In this document: piece after piece, positions 1 through 5,056 of the stretch | How positions within the stretch are numbered: the stretch's first letter is position 1 | Layout: every line of letters begins with the position of its first letter | NCBI GenBank assembly: GCA_934725005.1 | Contig: CAKVBE010000084.1 | Span: forward strand, 1 to 5,056 | DNA length: 5,056 bases | Direction of reading: 5' to 3' | Source of the DNA: an uncultured Rickettsiales bacterium | Lineage (GTDB): Bacteria > Pseudomonadota > Alphaproteobacteria > Rickettsiales > UBA1997 | Position numbers and translations under genes: made by a program | Notes under the pieces: generated by a model | The model's input: only the letters and a program-made list of their open reading frames with translations | What the model was told of the DNA's origin: nothing | Databases searched by the model: none

Positions 1-108
1 TTTTCCTGCTCCACTATATCCAACTAGTCCAACCTTTTGATTTGGTTCTATTGTGAGATTGAAGCTTTGGAAAATATAATTATTATTTGCTTCTGTTTTT
101 TCTTGCAT
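1..108 (-). CDS. ABC transporter ATP-binding domain, partial, probably 5'-truncated
   Basis: Read on the minus strand from the ATG at 108, 36 codons run off the left edge. The end of the visible peptide, QKVGLVGYSGAGK, is a Walker A loop (G-x4-GK; G30 to K36). The preceding IFQSFNLTIEPNQ is the strand and turn that normally lead into it in exporter-type (MsbA-like) ABC ATPases, which bind and hydrolyse ATP to drive membrane transport. Oddity: members of this family have a first beta strand and an aromatic A-loop (pattern I-x-F-x-N-V-x-F-x-Y) before this point, usually after a six-helix membrane domain. Here an in-frame stop (TAA) lies at 139-141 and no such sequence is visible in the other minus frames up to 314. 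The gene is therefore either a remnant of an exporter or a domain with an unusual N-terminus. The start is uncertain, because the frame is open back to 138. The Walker A assignment is firm; intactness cannot be judged. Confidence 0.7.
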   Translation of the reverse strand, partial: MQEKTEANNNYIFQSFNLTIEPNQKVGLVGYSGAGK

Positions 109-138
109 TTTTGTGTACTTACCTTTGTGATTTTGGTA

Positions 139-314
139 TTAGATTAACATGTCTTTTTGTATTTTGAACCACTGCTATAAATAGTCAAATCAATAATTAT
201 TTTTTTGTTAATGTTTTTATCTGGATTATAAACCAATAGATTAATTAGGTCCAAAATGGAACATATTTATTCTACTTTGGACTCCGTTTTTATTATTGTA
301 CTTGACTATAAAAT
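139..314. other. AT-rich spacer between two minus-strand genes, no supported gene
   Basis: This 176-bp stretch separates the stop of the 262-residue hypothetical gene from the truncated ABC fragment. I find no tRNA, intrinsic terminator or convincing promoter. One minus frame is open for about 40 codons (roughly 141-266, ending at TGT TAA). It reads partly protein-like, with ILDLINLLVYNPDKNINKK visible, but has no ATG and matches nothing I know, so it may be a decayed gene piece or chance. A 7-bp inverted repeat (249-255 with 276-282, GTCCAAA/TTTGGAC) with a 20-base loop is present. It lacks a T-tract on the minus side, where the nearby transcripts run. Confidence 0.4.
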
Positions 315-1103
315 CTACCTTTTCGTTCCTCTCGAAACTGTTCTTGATGATAGCTCTCTGTCTGCATTTTGCATTGCTTCTTCTCTTAAGATTTCTGCTC
401 GTCTTTCTATTCTATTTCCGATTTCATTGAGACACAAGTCTAGGTACTTATGGATATTTTCTTTTCCAACCTTGAATTCTTTGACTTTTCCATTGCCAAT
501 TACTTTTGACATATTTGTGATGATATATGGTAACAATGCTATCGAATAAATATTAACTTCTGCCATGATTTTATCTTTATCTTTTTTTGTTTTTGCTTCA
601 TATAATCTGGTATAAATATAGAAAAATTTATCTGGCATAAAGTTTAATGCTTTTTCTTTAAGCTTTAATTTGTACTCTTCGTTTATTTCTGTTGGTTTTA
701 AAATATTAAGTGATAAACCAGTTAAGTAACTTCCAAACCTGAGAATTTTGGAATTTAGTGAGGCTCCGACCATATTGTTTAAATCAAACTTGAGTGGACC
801 AATAACTTGTCCTTTATCGTCGGTTACTGGTGGTAATGTTACAACTATATTCTCTGGTTTTGTTGTTTTGGCTAAGATATTAATAATATTGTTTTTATTT
901 TTTTCAATTTCTTTTGTACTCAATTTGGTATTAGTACCTAGTAATTCGATTGTTCCATTTTTGTTTATAATTCGATCAATTAACATTGGCATGTACACTT
1001 CACGTACAATATCTATGTTGGGTAAAATGTATGATCTGAGTAAATAGCTTTCTATATCTGCTATGTAATTTTTTACTCCTTGTATATCAACTTGCTTATC
1101 CAT
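315..1103 (-). CDS. hypothetical protein, 262 aa, unrecognised family
   Basis: I do not recognise this protein. The ATG at 1103 opens a 262-residue frame ending in TAG at 315-317. It has no signal peptide and no clear membrane span; the longest hydrophobic stretch, around residues 183-203 (VNIYSIALLPYIITNMSKVI), looks more like a buried helix. Residues 1-50 and 143-245 are predicted by eye to be mostly helical and charged. A middle section (about 86-118) is richer in beta/turn residues and contains TLPPVTDDKGQVIGPLKFDL. The end is strongly basic and Ser/Arg-rich (ELSSRTVSRGTKR, residues 250-262), unlike a folded-domain ending. A consensus-like sigma70 promoter (1134-1161) lies just upstream and would give a leader of about 24 bases. 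There is no Shine-Dalgarno match before the ATG. The promoter, long frame and amino-acid composition argue for a real, expressed gene. It could be a lineage-specific cytoplasmic or secreted protein, but the sequence does not decide. Confidence 0.8.
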   Translation of the reverse strand: MDKQVDIQGVKNYIADIESYLLRSYILPNIDIVREVYMPMLIDRIINKNGTIELLGTNTKLSTKEIEKNKNNIINILAKTTKPENIVVTLPPVTDDKGQVIGPLKFDLNNMVGASLNSKILRFGSYLTGLSLNILKPTEINEEYKLKLKEKALNFMPDKFFYIYTRLYEAKTKKDKDKIMAEVNIYSIALLPYIITNMSKVIGNGKVKEFKVGKENIHKYLDLCLNEIGNRIERRAEILREEAMQNADRELSSRTVSRGTKR

Positions 1104-1133
1104 AATATCTATTATTAGTTATAACAATATTAT

Positions 1134-1161
1134 ATTATACTATAAAAAAGTAAAATGTCAA
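1134..1161 (-). promoter_or_regulatory. sigma70-type promoter for the 262-aa hypothetical gene
   Basis: On the minus strand TTGACA (1161-1156) is followed after 16 bases by TATAAT (1139-1134). Both hexamers match the sigma70 consensus exactly. Transcription would start near 1127, giving a leader of about 24 bases before the ATG at 1103. In such AT-rich DNA a TATAAT alone means little. The perfect TTGACA at near-ideal spacing and correct orientation makes this the best-supported regulatory site in the window. Confidence 0.75.
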
Positions 1162-1197
1162 TAATTATTGTTTTTTACGATTTTTTATAAGTTTAAT

Positions 1198-1218
1198 TAA
1201 TAATAATTGTTATTATTA
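1198..1218. repeat. AT-only inverted repeat in the divergent spacer
   Basis: TAATAATAA (1198-1206) and TTATTATTA (1210-1218) are perfect 9-bp arms around a TTG loop. The site lies between the hypothetical gene's promoter and cysS. It contains no G or C in the stem, so RNA pairing would be weak, and low-complexity sequence can generate such arms by chance. Confidence 0.35.
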
Positions 1219-1325
1219 TGTGATAATGCATATAAAAATCATGTACGAGTGTTTTTAATTTACAGAAATTTCGCAAATATTTTTTATATTATCATTTTAT
1301 CATAATATATTATCTGATTGAATGC

Positions 1326-1353
1326 TTTACTTTATTTTTTCAGATGCTATATT
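1326..1353 (+). promoter_or_regulatory. possible promoter for cysS
   Basis: TTTACT (1326-1331) and TATATT (1348-1353) are separated by 16 bases, and the -10 is preceded by TGC (1345-1347), an extended -10 signature. This would start transcription about 20 bases before the cysS ATG. The hexamers are imperfect and AT-rich spacers contain many such matches. The -10 coincides with the left arm of the 19-bp palindrome at 1348-1366. Confidence 0.3.
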
Positions 1354-1366
1354 TCTGAGAAATATA
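1348..1366. promoter_or_regulatory. perfect 19-bp palindrome just upstream of cysS
   Basis: TATATTTCT, a central G (1357) and AGAAATATA form a perfect odd palindrome that ends 15 bases before the cysS ATG. As DNA it could be an operator for a dimeric repressor, because its left arm overlaps a possible -10 box. As RNA it could form an 8-bp hairpin with a UGA loop close to the ribosome entry region. Neither role is proven. It is not a T-box leader: there is no room for the stem I and antiterminator architecture. Confidence 0.5.
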
Positions 1367-1381
1367 ATTTATTGAAATAAT

Positions 1382-2719
1382 ATGCTAAAGTTATATAATA
1401 GCTTAAATGATAGACTAGAAGAATTTAAACCAATAGACAGTAATGATATTAAAATGTATGCTTGTGGTATAACAGTTTATGATAAGTCACATCTTGGCCA
1501 TGCAAAAACTTATATTACATGTGATATATTGTTTAGATTATTGAAACAGTTATATGGGAATGTAACGTATGTAAGAAATATAACTGACGTTGATGATAAA
1601 ATAAATAAAAGAGCTGTGGAAAAGGGTATTACAATACAAAAATTGACAGAGGAGATTATAGGATATTGTAATACAGATATGAATTATTTGGGAAATTTGG
1701 AACCAACTGTGGAGCCAAAGGCTACTGAGCATATAAAAGAAATAATCGACATAATCAACAGATTGTTAAATAATGGATATGCTTATGTTTCTGAAGGACA
1801 CGTATTGTTTGATGTTAGAAAATATAAAGATTATGGAAAGTTATCAAATAAAAAAATTGATGATTTAATTTCTGGGGCAAGGATTGAAATTGAAAGTTAT
1901 AAAAAAGATCCATTAGATTTTGTGCTATGGAAACCATCGCTTGACATAGATGATAAATCTAGTATATTTGACAGTCCTTGGAGTAAAGGTAGACCAGGAT
2001 GGCATATAGAGTGTTCGGCTATGAGCCATAAATATCTTGGGGAAAATTTTGATATACATTGTGGTGGTGCTGATTTAAAGTTTCCGCATCATGAAAATGA
2101 AATAGCTCAAAGTAGGTGTGCATTTATTGGCAGTAATTTTGCAAATTATTGGTTCCATACTGGATTTTTGATGGTTAATGGTGAGAAGATGAGTAAATCA
2201 CTAGGAAACTTTATTACCATAGAACAAATTAGAAACGATGGAATAAATGGAAAAGTTGTCAGATTTGCAATGCTAAAAACGCATTACAGGAAACCACTAA
2301 ATTTTACAGATAATTTAATTGCAGATGCTAATAAAAATTTAATAGATTTGCATAAAAATGTAATAGATATTGAGGAAAATGATAATATTCCAGAAGAGAT
2401 TGTTGATGCTTTGTGTGATGATTTAAATACGCCAAAAGTTATTGCTATACTTAATGAATTTAATAAAAATAAAGAATTTAGTAAGTTAAAAAGTGCGCTT
2501 AAATTTTTAAATTTTTATGATGAAACTTTGGTGAATAAGAATAAAAATATTGAAAAAATTGATATTTCAGAGGATGAGCTAAAGCAATTAATTGAAAAAA
2601 GAAAGATTGCTAAATATGAAAAAAATTGGAAAAAATGTGATGAAATAAGAGATTATTTATTGAGTAAAGGGATAAAATTGATTGATTTGAAAGATAAAAC
2701 AATCTGGGAAATAGTTTGA
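1382..2719 (+). CDS. cysS: cysteinyl-tRNA synthetase
   Basis: This class I aminoacyl-tRNA synthetase charges tRNA-Cys with cysteine using ATP in the cytoplasm. The 445 residues are close to the usual bacterial length of about 460. Order of features: zinc ligand C28 in MYACGITVYD; the HIGH signature as HLGH (37-40); the conserved YVRNITDVDDKI (63-74); DPLDFVLWK (176-184); GRPGWHIECSAMS (203-215) with zinc ligand C211; the zinc-binding HCGGADLKFPHHENE (226-240) supplying H236 and E240-region ligands; and KMSKS at 269-273. The C-terminal helical tRNA-binding part ends in the typical RDYLLSKGIKL...WEIV. All catalytic motifs are intact. The start is fixed because an in-frame TGA lies at 1373-1375 with no other start between. 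No Shine-Dalgarno is visible. The gene runs in the same direction as pal 60 bp downstream, with no terminator between them, so read-through is plausible. A palindrome and a weak promoter candidate precede it. Confidence 0.98.
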   Translation: MLKLYNSLNDRLEEFKPIDSNDIKMYACGITVYDKSHLGHAKTYITCDILFRLLKQLYGNVTYVRNITDVDDKINKRAVEKGITIQKLTEEIIGYCNTDMNYLGNLEPTVEPKATEHIKEIIDIINRLLNNGYAYVSEGHVLFDVRKYKDYGKLSNKKIDDLISGARIEIESYKKDPLDFVLWKPSLDIDDKSSIFDSPWSKGRPGWHIECSAMSHKYLGENFDIHCGGADLKFPHHENEIAQSRCAFIGSNFANYWFHTGFLMVNGEKMSKSLGNFITIEQIRNDGINGKVVRFAMLKTHYRKPLNFTDNLIADANKNLIDLHKNVIDIEENDNIPEEIVDALCDDLNTPKVIAILNEFNKNKEFSKLKSALKFLNFYDETLVNKNKNIEKIDISEDELKQLIEKRKIAKYEKNWKKCDEIRDYLLSKGIKLIDLKDKTIWEIV

Positions 2720-2779
2720 ATTTTTTTTCTTTACAATTAATTTTTACAGTTAATACTTTATGCATGTTATTATTAATTA

Positions 2780-3283
2780 ATGTTTTTTATGAGAAAGTCT
2801 TATTTATTATTGTTGATTCTGTTTTTTACTGTTGCATGTTCTTCGAATAAATATGATACAATTAATACTGAAGAAGAAGCAAACGCTGCTAGTCAAGAGC
2901 AAGTTGGGAAGGAGTATTTGTTAGATACAAAAAGTAAAACAAAAAAGATTTCTGATAGAGTTTTCTTTGAATTCAATAGAGATAATTTAACAGAAGAATC
3001 AACTAGTGTTTTAGATGCAACTGCTGAATGGTTAAAGGAAAATCCTGAAGTTAAATTATTGATTGAAGGTCATACAGATGAAAGAGGAACCAAGGAGTAT
3101 AATATTGGTTTAGGTCAAAGAAGAGCATCGTCAGTTAAAAAGTATTTAGAATCGAAAGGTATTGAAGCTTCTAGGATTAAGATAATAAGCTATGGTAAAG
3201 AGAAACCAGAATTTGCCGGTAGCAATGAGGAAGCTTGGTCAAAAAATAGAAGAGCTGTTTCCGTTATATTAGAGACAAGATAA
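2780..3283 (+). CDS. pal: peptidoglycan-associated lipoprotein Pal (OmpA-like domain)
   Basis: Pal is an outer-membrane-anchored lipoprotein that binds peptidoglycan and works with the Tol system in envelope constriction and integrity. The 167 residues start with a short signal peptide (MRKSYLLLLILFF) and a lipobox-like TVAC|SS, so the lipidated residue would be C20. The Thr at -3 is less usual than Leu. A polar linker (21-57) leads to an OmpA-like domain (about 58-167): VFFEFNRDNL at 61-70, then EGHTDERGTKEYN and LGQRRA. D100 and R115 are at the spacing of the diaminopimelate-binding Asp/Arg pair of this fold. The start could be the ATG at 2780 or the in-frame ATG at 2789 (M4), which gives a more typical MRK signal start; neither has a Shine-Dalgarno. 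No tolB or ybgF lies next to it, unlike the usual tol-pal operon. A strong terminator follows 24 bases after the stop. Confidence 0.95.
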   Translation: MFFMRKSYLLLLILFFTVACSSNKYDTINTEEEANAASQEQVGKEYLLDTKSKTKKISDRVFFEFNRDNLTEESTSVLDATAEWLKENPEVKLLIEGHTDERGTKEYNIGLGQRRASSVKKYLESKGIEASRIKIISYGKEKPEFAGSNEEAWSKNRRAVSVILETR

Positions 3284-3307
3284 AATTTGTTTTGTTATTT
3301 TCTTGCG

Positions 3308-3338
3308 TGCTTGTTAGTTTTTCTAACAGGCATTTTTT
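3308..3338 (+). terminator. intrinsic terminator after pal
   Basis: TGCTTGTTAG (3308-3317) pairs with CTAACAGGCA (3323-3332) as a 10-bp stem with one T-G wobble and a five-T loop. Six Ts follow directly (3333-3338). It starts 24 bases after the pal stop. Read on the minus strand the stem is not followed by a T-tract, so it should end only the plus-strand cysS/pal transcript. Confidence 0.88.
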
Positions 3339-3359
3339 ATATCATTTTACTTTATATAT

Positions 3360-3387
3360 CAATTGACCAGTTTAAACTAGCCAATTG
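3360..3387. repeat. 28-bp interrupted palindrome between convergent genes
   Basis: CAATTG arms (3360-3365 and 3382-3387) flank a perfect 10-bp core, AGTTTAAACT (3369-3378). Two mismatched pairs interrupt an otherwise symmetric 28-bp element. It sits between the pal terminator and the stop of the minus-strand repeat/RAP gene. No T-tract follows on the minus strand, so it is not a standard terminator. It may be a protein-binding site, or a weak 3' hairpin that stabilises the minus-strand mRNA. Confidence 0.45.
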
Positions 3388-3421
3388 TGTATAAAATTAA
3401 AATACTTTTTAATAAAAGATA

Positions 3422-5056
3422 TTATCTAGAAACAGTAGAACTCTGTTTCCTTCTTGCATATGGTTTTGATGAAAGATTATATCTTCTGGTTGCAACATTC
3501 TCTTTTACTTGAGTTGCTTTTTCATCAATTTTGATATCTAATTTTTCTAAGGTTTCAGATAACTCTTTACTAATTATAGTATCTTCTACTATAGAGGTTT
3601 GTTTTGTTTTTTTAACAAATGATTTTGATGAAAGATTATACGTTCTAGTTGCAATACTTTCTTTTACTGGAGTTATTTTTTCATCAATTTCAATATTTGC
3701 TTTCTTCAGAGTTTCGATAGATTCTATGTTAATTGGTAATGATTTTTTATCTTTTTTATCTTTTTCCAAAATTTTTTTCACAAACTTTTCAAAACTATTT
3801 ATTTCATTGTTATTTTTAATATCATTAAATTCAACATTAGAAATAGTTAGATATGTTATATTCTTACTATTACAGTATTCCTTTAAAATCTCATCTCTTT
3901 TAATTGTTGAAGCATCTTTTAATTTCTCTTCTGTATCAATAAAATGAGATGGCCCATCTACTTCAATAATATATTCTTTGTTTTTATAATTAATATAGAA
4001 ATCGGATTTATGTTTATAAAATAGTCCGTCAATATAATATTTGATAGTTTCTTCTCCTGAAGATGATTCAACATTGAATTTTTTTAATAGAAATTCTTTA
4101 ATGTCAACCTCTAGCGTCGATGCTATTTCATCATAATTGTAATCATCAATCTTTTTTAAAAACTCGCTGTTGATCTCAATATCAAAATTTCTGATATTTT
4201 TTAAATAAAACAAATTAATACTTATTTCACTTTTATTTTGGTTTACAGAATTTACTTCTATGTTTGTTAGTTTTTCGATTAATTCATTGATTATATTTTT
4301 GATATTTTTAGATATTTCTTCATCTTTATGACCAACAACAAATATATTTACTAAAGCATTAAGTGTATTGGATATACTTTGTGAGTTGTTATTATCATCA
4401 GCAAAAACTTTTTCAATAGCTCCAAACAATATTCCATCATTTATATTTTTATTAAATTCCTCTTTTGTATAACCAAACTTAGCTAAAGCATTAAGTGTAT
4501 TGGATATTTCTTGTGGTTTACTGCTATTAGCAAAAACTCTTCCAGCAGCTTCAAGCAGTTCATTATTTATACTTTTATTAAATTCCTCTTTTGTATAACT
4601 AAACTTAGCTAGAGCATTAAGTGTATTGGATATTTCTTGTGGTTTACTGCTATTAGCAAAAACTTTTCCAGCAGCTTCGAGTAGTTCATTATTTATACTT
4701 TCATTAAATTCATCTTTTGTATAACCAAATTTAGCTAAAGCATTAAGTGTATTGGATATACTTTGTGAGTTGTTACCAATAAAAACTTTTTCAATAGCTC
4801 CAAACAATATTCCATCATTTATATTTTTATTCAATTCATCTTTTGTATAACCAAACTTAGCTAAAGCATTTAATATAATTGATATGCTTTGTGAGCTGCT
4901 ATTTTTACTAGTAAAAACTTTTTCAATAACTCCAAACAATATTCCATCATTTATATTTTTATTCAATTCATCTTTTGTATAACCAAACTTAGCTAAAGCA
5001 TTAAGTGTATTAGATATTTCTTGCAGTTTGCTATTCTTATCAGTAGAAACTTTTTC
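3422..5056 (-). CDS. helical-repeat (OPR/DUF1601-like) protein with RAP-like domain, 5' partial
   Basis: The frame is open from the right edge to TAG at 3422-3424, giving 544 visible residues (numbered from 5056). The true start lies outside the window; the TTG at 4966 is an internal Leu of the conserved YTKDELNKN repeat and not a start. Residues 1 to about 240 are tandem 42-44-residue units with the core ISNTLNALAKFGYTK plus a second amphipathic helix (for example FNKSINNELLEAAGKVF), the alpha-alpha pattern of octotricopeptide (OPR)-type repeats. A charged linker leads to a RAP-like domain at about 340-413: KSDFYI (D352), IIEVDGPSHF (E365, D367, H371) and NVEF near 407. RAP domains have a Vsr/PD-(D/E)XK-type nuclease fold and occur in RNA-binding organelle proteins of eukaryotes. 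The tail (448-544) carries a duplicated 53-residue basic module. There is no signal peptide in view. Inference: an RNA-binding protein, possibly delivered to the host; target unknown. An alternative is a DUF559/Vsr-like nuclease fused to a repeat scaffold. Confidence 0.85.
   Translation of the reverse strand, partial: EKVSTDKNSKLQEISNTLNALAKFGYTKDELNKNINDGILFGVIEKVFTSKNSSSQSISIILNALAKFGYTKDELNKNINDGILFGAIEKVFIGNNSQSISNTLNALAKFGYTKDEFNESINNELLEAAGKVFANSSKPQEISNTLNALAKFSYTKEEFNKSINNELLEAAGRVFANSSKPQEISNTLNALAKFGYTKEEFNKNINDGILFGAIEKVFADDNNNSQSISNTLNALVNIFVVGHKDEEISKNIKNIINELIEKLTNIEVNSVNQNKSEISINLFYLKNIRNFDIEINSEFLKKIDDYNYDEIASTLEVDIKEFLLKKFNVESSSGEETIKYYIDGLFYKHKSDFYINYKNKEYIIEVDGPSHFIDTEEKLKDASTIKRDEILKEYCNSKNITYLTISNVEFNDIKNNNEINSFEKFVKKILEKDKKDKKSLPINIESIETLKKANIEIDEKITPVKESIATRTYNLSSKSFVKKTKQTSIVEDTIISKELSETLEKLDIKIDEKATQVKENVATRRYNLSSKPYARRKQSSTVSR
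3425..3715 (-). repeat. 53-residue (159-bp) C-terminal duplication within the repeat/RAP gene
   Basis: Visible residues 448-500 and 501-544 are two copies of one module, the second ending early at the stop codon. Each has ETLxK, an I-D-E-K core, VKExxATRxYNLSSK and then a Lys/Arg-rich stretch (SFVKKTKQTS versus PYARRKQSST). The shared DNA word TCATCAATT starts at 3681 and 3522, exactly 159 bases apart. The copies have diverged clearly at the DNA level, so the duplication is older than the N-terminal repeat expansion. The module looks disordered and basic. Confidence 0.8.
4376..5056 (-). repeat. tandem 126/132-bp coding repeat array
   Basis: Units counted from the Ile of ISNTL start at 5017, 4885, 4759, 4633 and 4507, with spacings 132, 126, 126, 126 and then 132 to a degenerate sixth start at 4375. 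A 13-residue piece of an earlier unit reaches the window edge, so the array continues outside. Two flavours exist: one with NINDGILFGAIEKVF plus an Asn/Ser-rich loop (SQS), the other with INNELLEAAGKVFANSSKPQE. Units 4759-4634 and 4633-4508 differ at only about 8 of 126 bases by eye, which indicates recent duplication or gene conversion. All length changes are multiples of three, so the frame is kept. Confidence 0.92.

Noticed and set aside
249..282. GTCCAAA/TTTGGAC inverted repeat as a terminator for the hypothetical gene
   Set aside because: The stem is only 7 bp with a 20-base loop, and no T-tract follows on the minus strand. The T-rich run lies on the plus side, where no upstream gene is seen.
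256..1047. Plus-strand open frames at 256-549 and 748-1047
   Set aside because: They lie antisense to the 262-residue minus-strand gene, have hydrophobic low-information translations and no promoter or RBS. They are shadows of the real frame.
1261..1381. T-box or other riboswitch in the cysS leader
   Set aside because: There is no T-box sequence, specifier stem or terminator/antiterminator pair; the leader is too short and almost all A/T.
1550..1732. Minus-strand 60-codon frame inside cysS
   Set aside because: It is fully antisense to the conserved cysS coding sequence, with no family resemblance.
2720..2779. A dedicated pal promoter (TTTACA at 2730 or 2743)
   Set aside because: The -35-like hexamers exist, but no good -10 falls at 16-18 bp; the best partner, TATTAT at 2768, is 19 bp away and leaves almost no leader.
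3531..3947. Plus-strand 138-codon frame over the RAP region
   Set aside because: It is antisense to the RAP domain and tail; the Phe/Ser/Leu-rich translation is typical of the complement of Lys/Glu-rich coding DNA.
4376..5056. Tandem 126/132-bp repeats as a CRISPR array or non-coding satellite
   Set aside because: The units are coding, keep one reading frame, have no short repeat/unique spacer structure and translate to a consistent helical repeat.

Overview
This is a strongly AT-rich window with low coding density. It holds two recognisable housekeeping genes (cysS and pal) among lineage-specific material. The lone pal, the decayed-looking ABC transporter end, the long AT-rich spacers and a helical-repeat plus RAP-domain protein together suggest a Gram-negative, host-associated bacterium with a reduced genome. 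My best guess is an alphaproteobacterium of the Rickettsiales (Orientia-like), but no rRNA or other taxonomic marker is present, so this is inference.

Layout: (1) At the left edge on the minus strand is the start of an ABC-transporter nucleotide-binding domain. It runs off the window at its Walker A motif and lacks the usual upstream part, so it may be a broken gene. (2) At 315-1103, minus, is an unrecognised 262-residue protein with a near-perfect sigma70-type promoter (TTGACA, 16 bp, TATAAT). (3) A 278-bp divergent spacer contains that promoter, AT-only inverted repeats and a perfect 19-bp palindrome 15 bases before cysS. (4) cysS (1382-2719, plus) is a complete cysteinyl-tRNA synthetase. 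(5) pal (2780-3283, plus) encodes a peptidoglycan-associated lipoprotein and is followed by a clear intrinsic terminator. (6) A convergent spacer carries a 28-bp interrupted palindrome. (7) From 3422 past the right edge, minus, runs a gene for an array of 42-44-residue helical repeats, then a RAP-like nuclease-fold domain, then a duplicated basic C-terminal tail.

cysS and pal lie in the same direction 60 bp apart and may be co-transcribed up to the terminator after pal. The other genes lie on the opposite strand and show no operon link to them. The most interesting item is the repeat/RAP protein. Its architecture is that of the eukaryotic organelle RNA-binding octotricopeptide-repeat/RAP (and FASTK-like) proteins. 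It is a candidate RNA-binding factor, possibly a secreted one acting on the host. Its reading frame is open to the window edge, so its true start is not visible.
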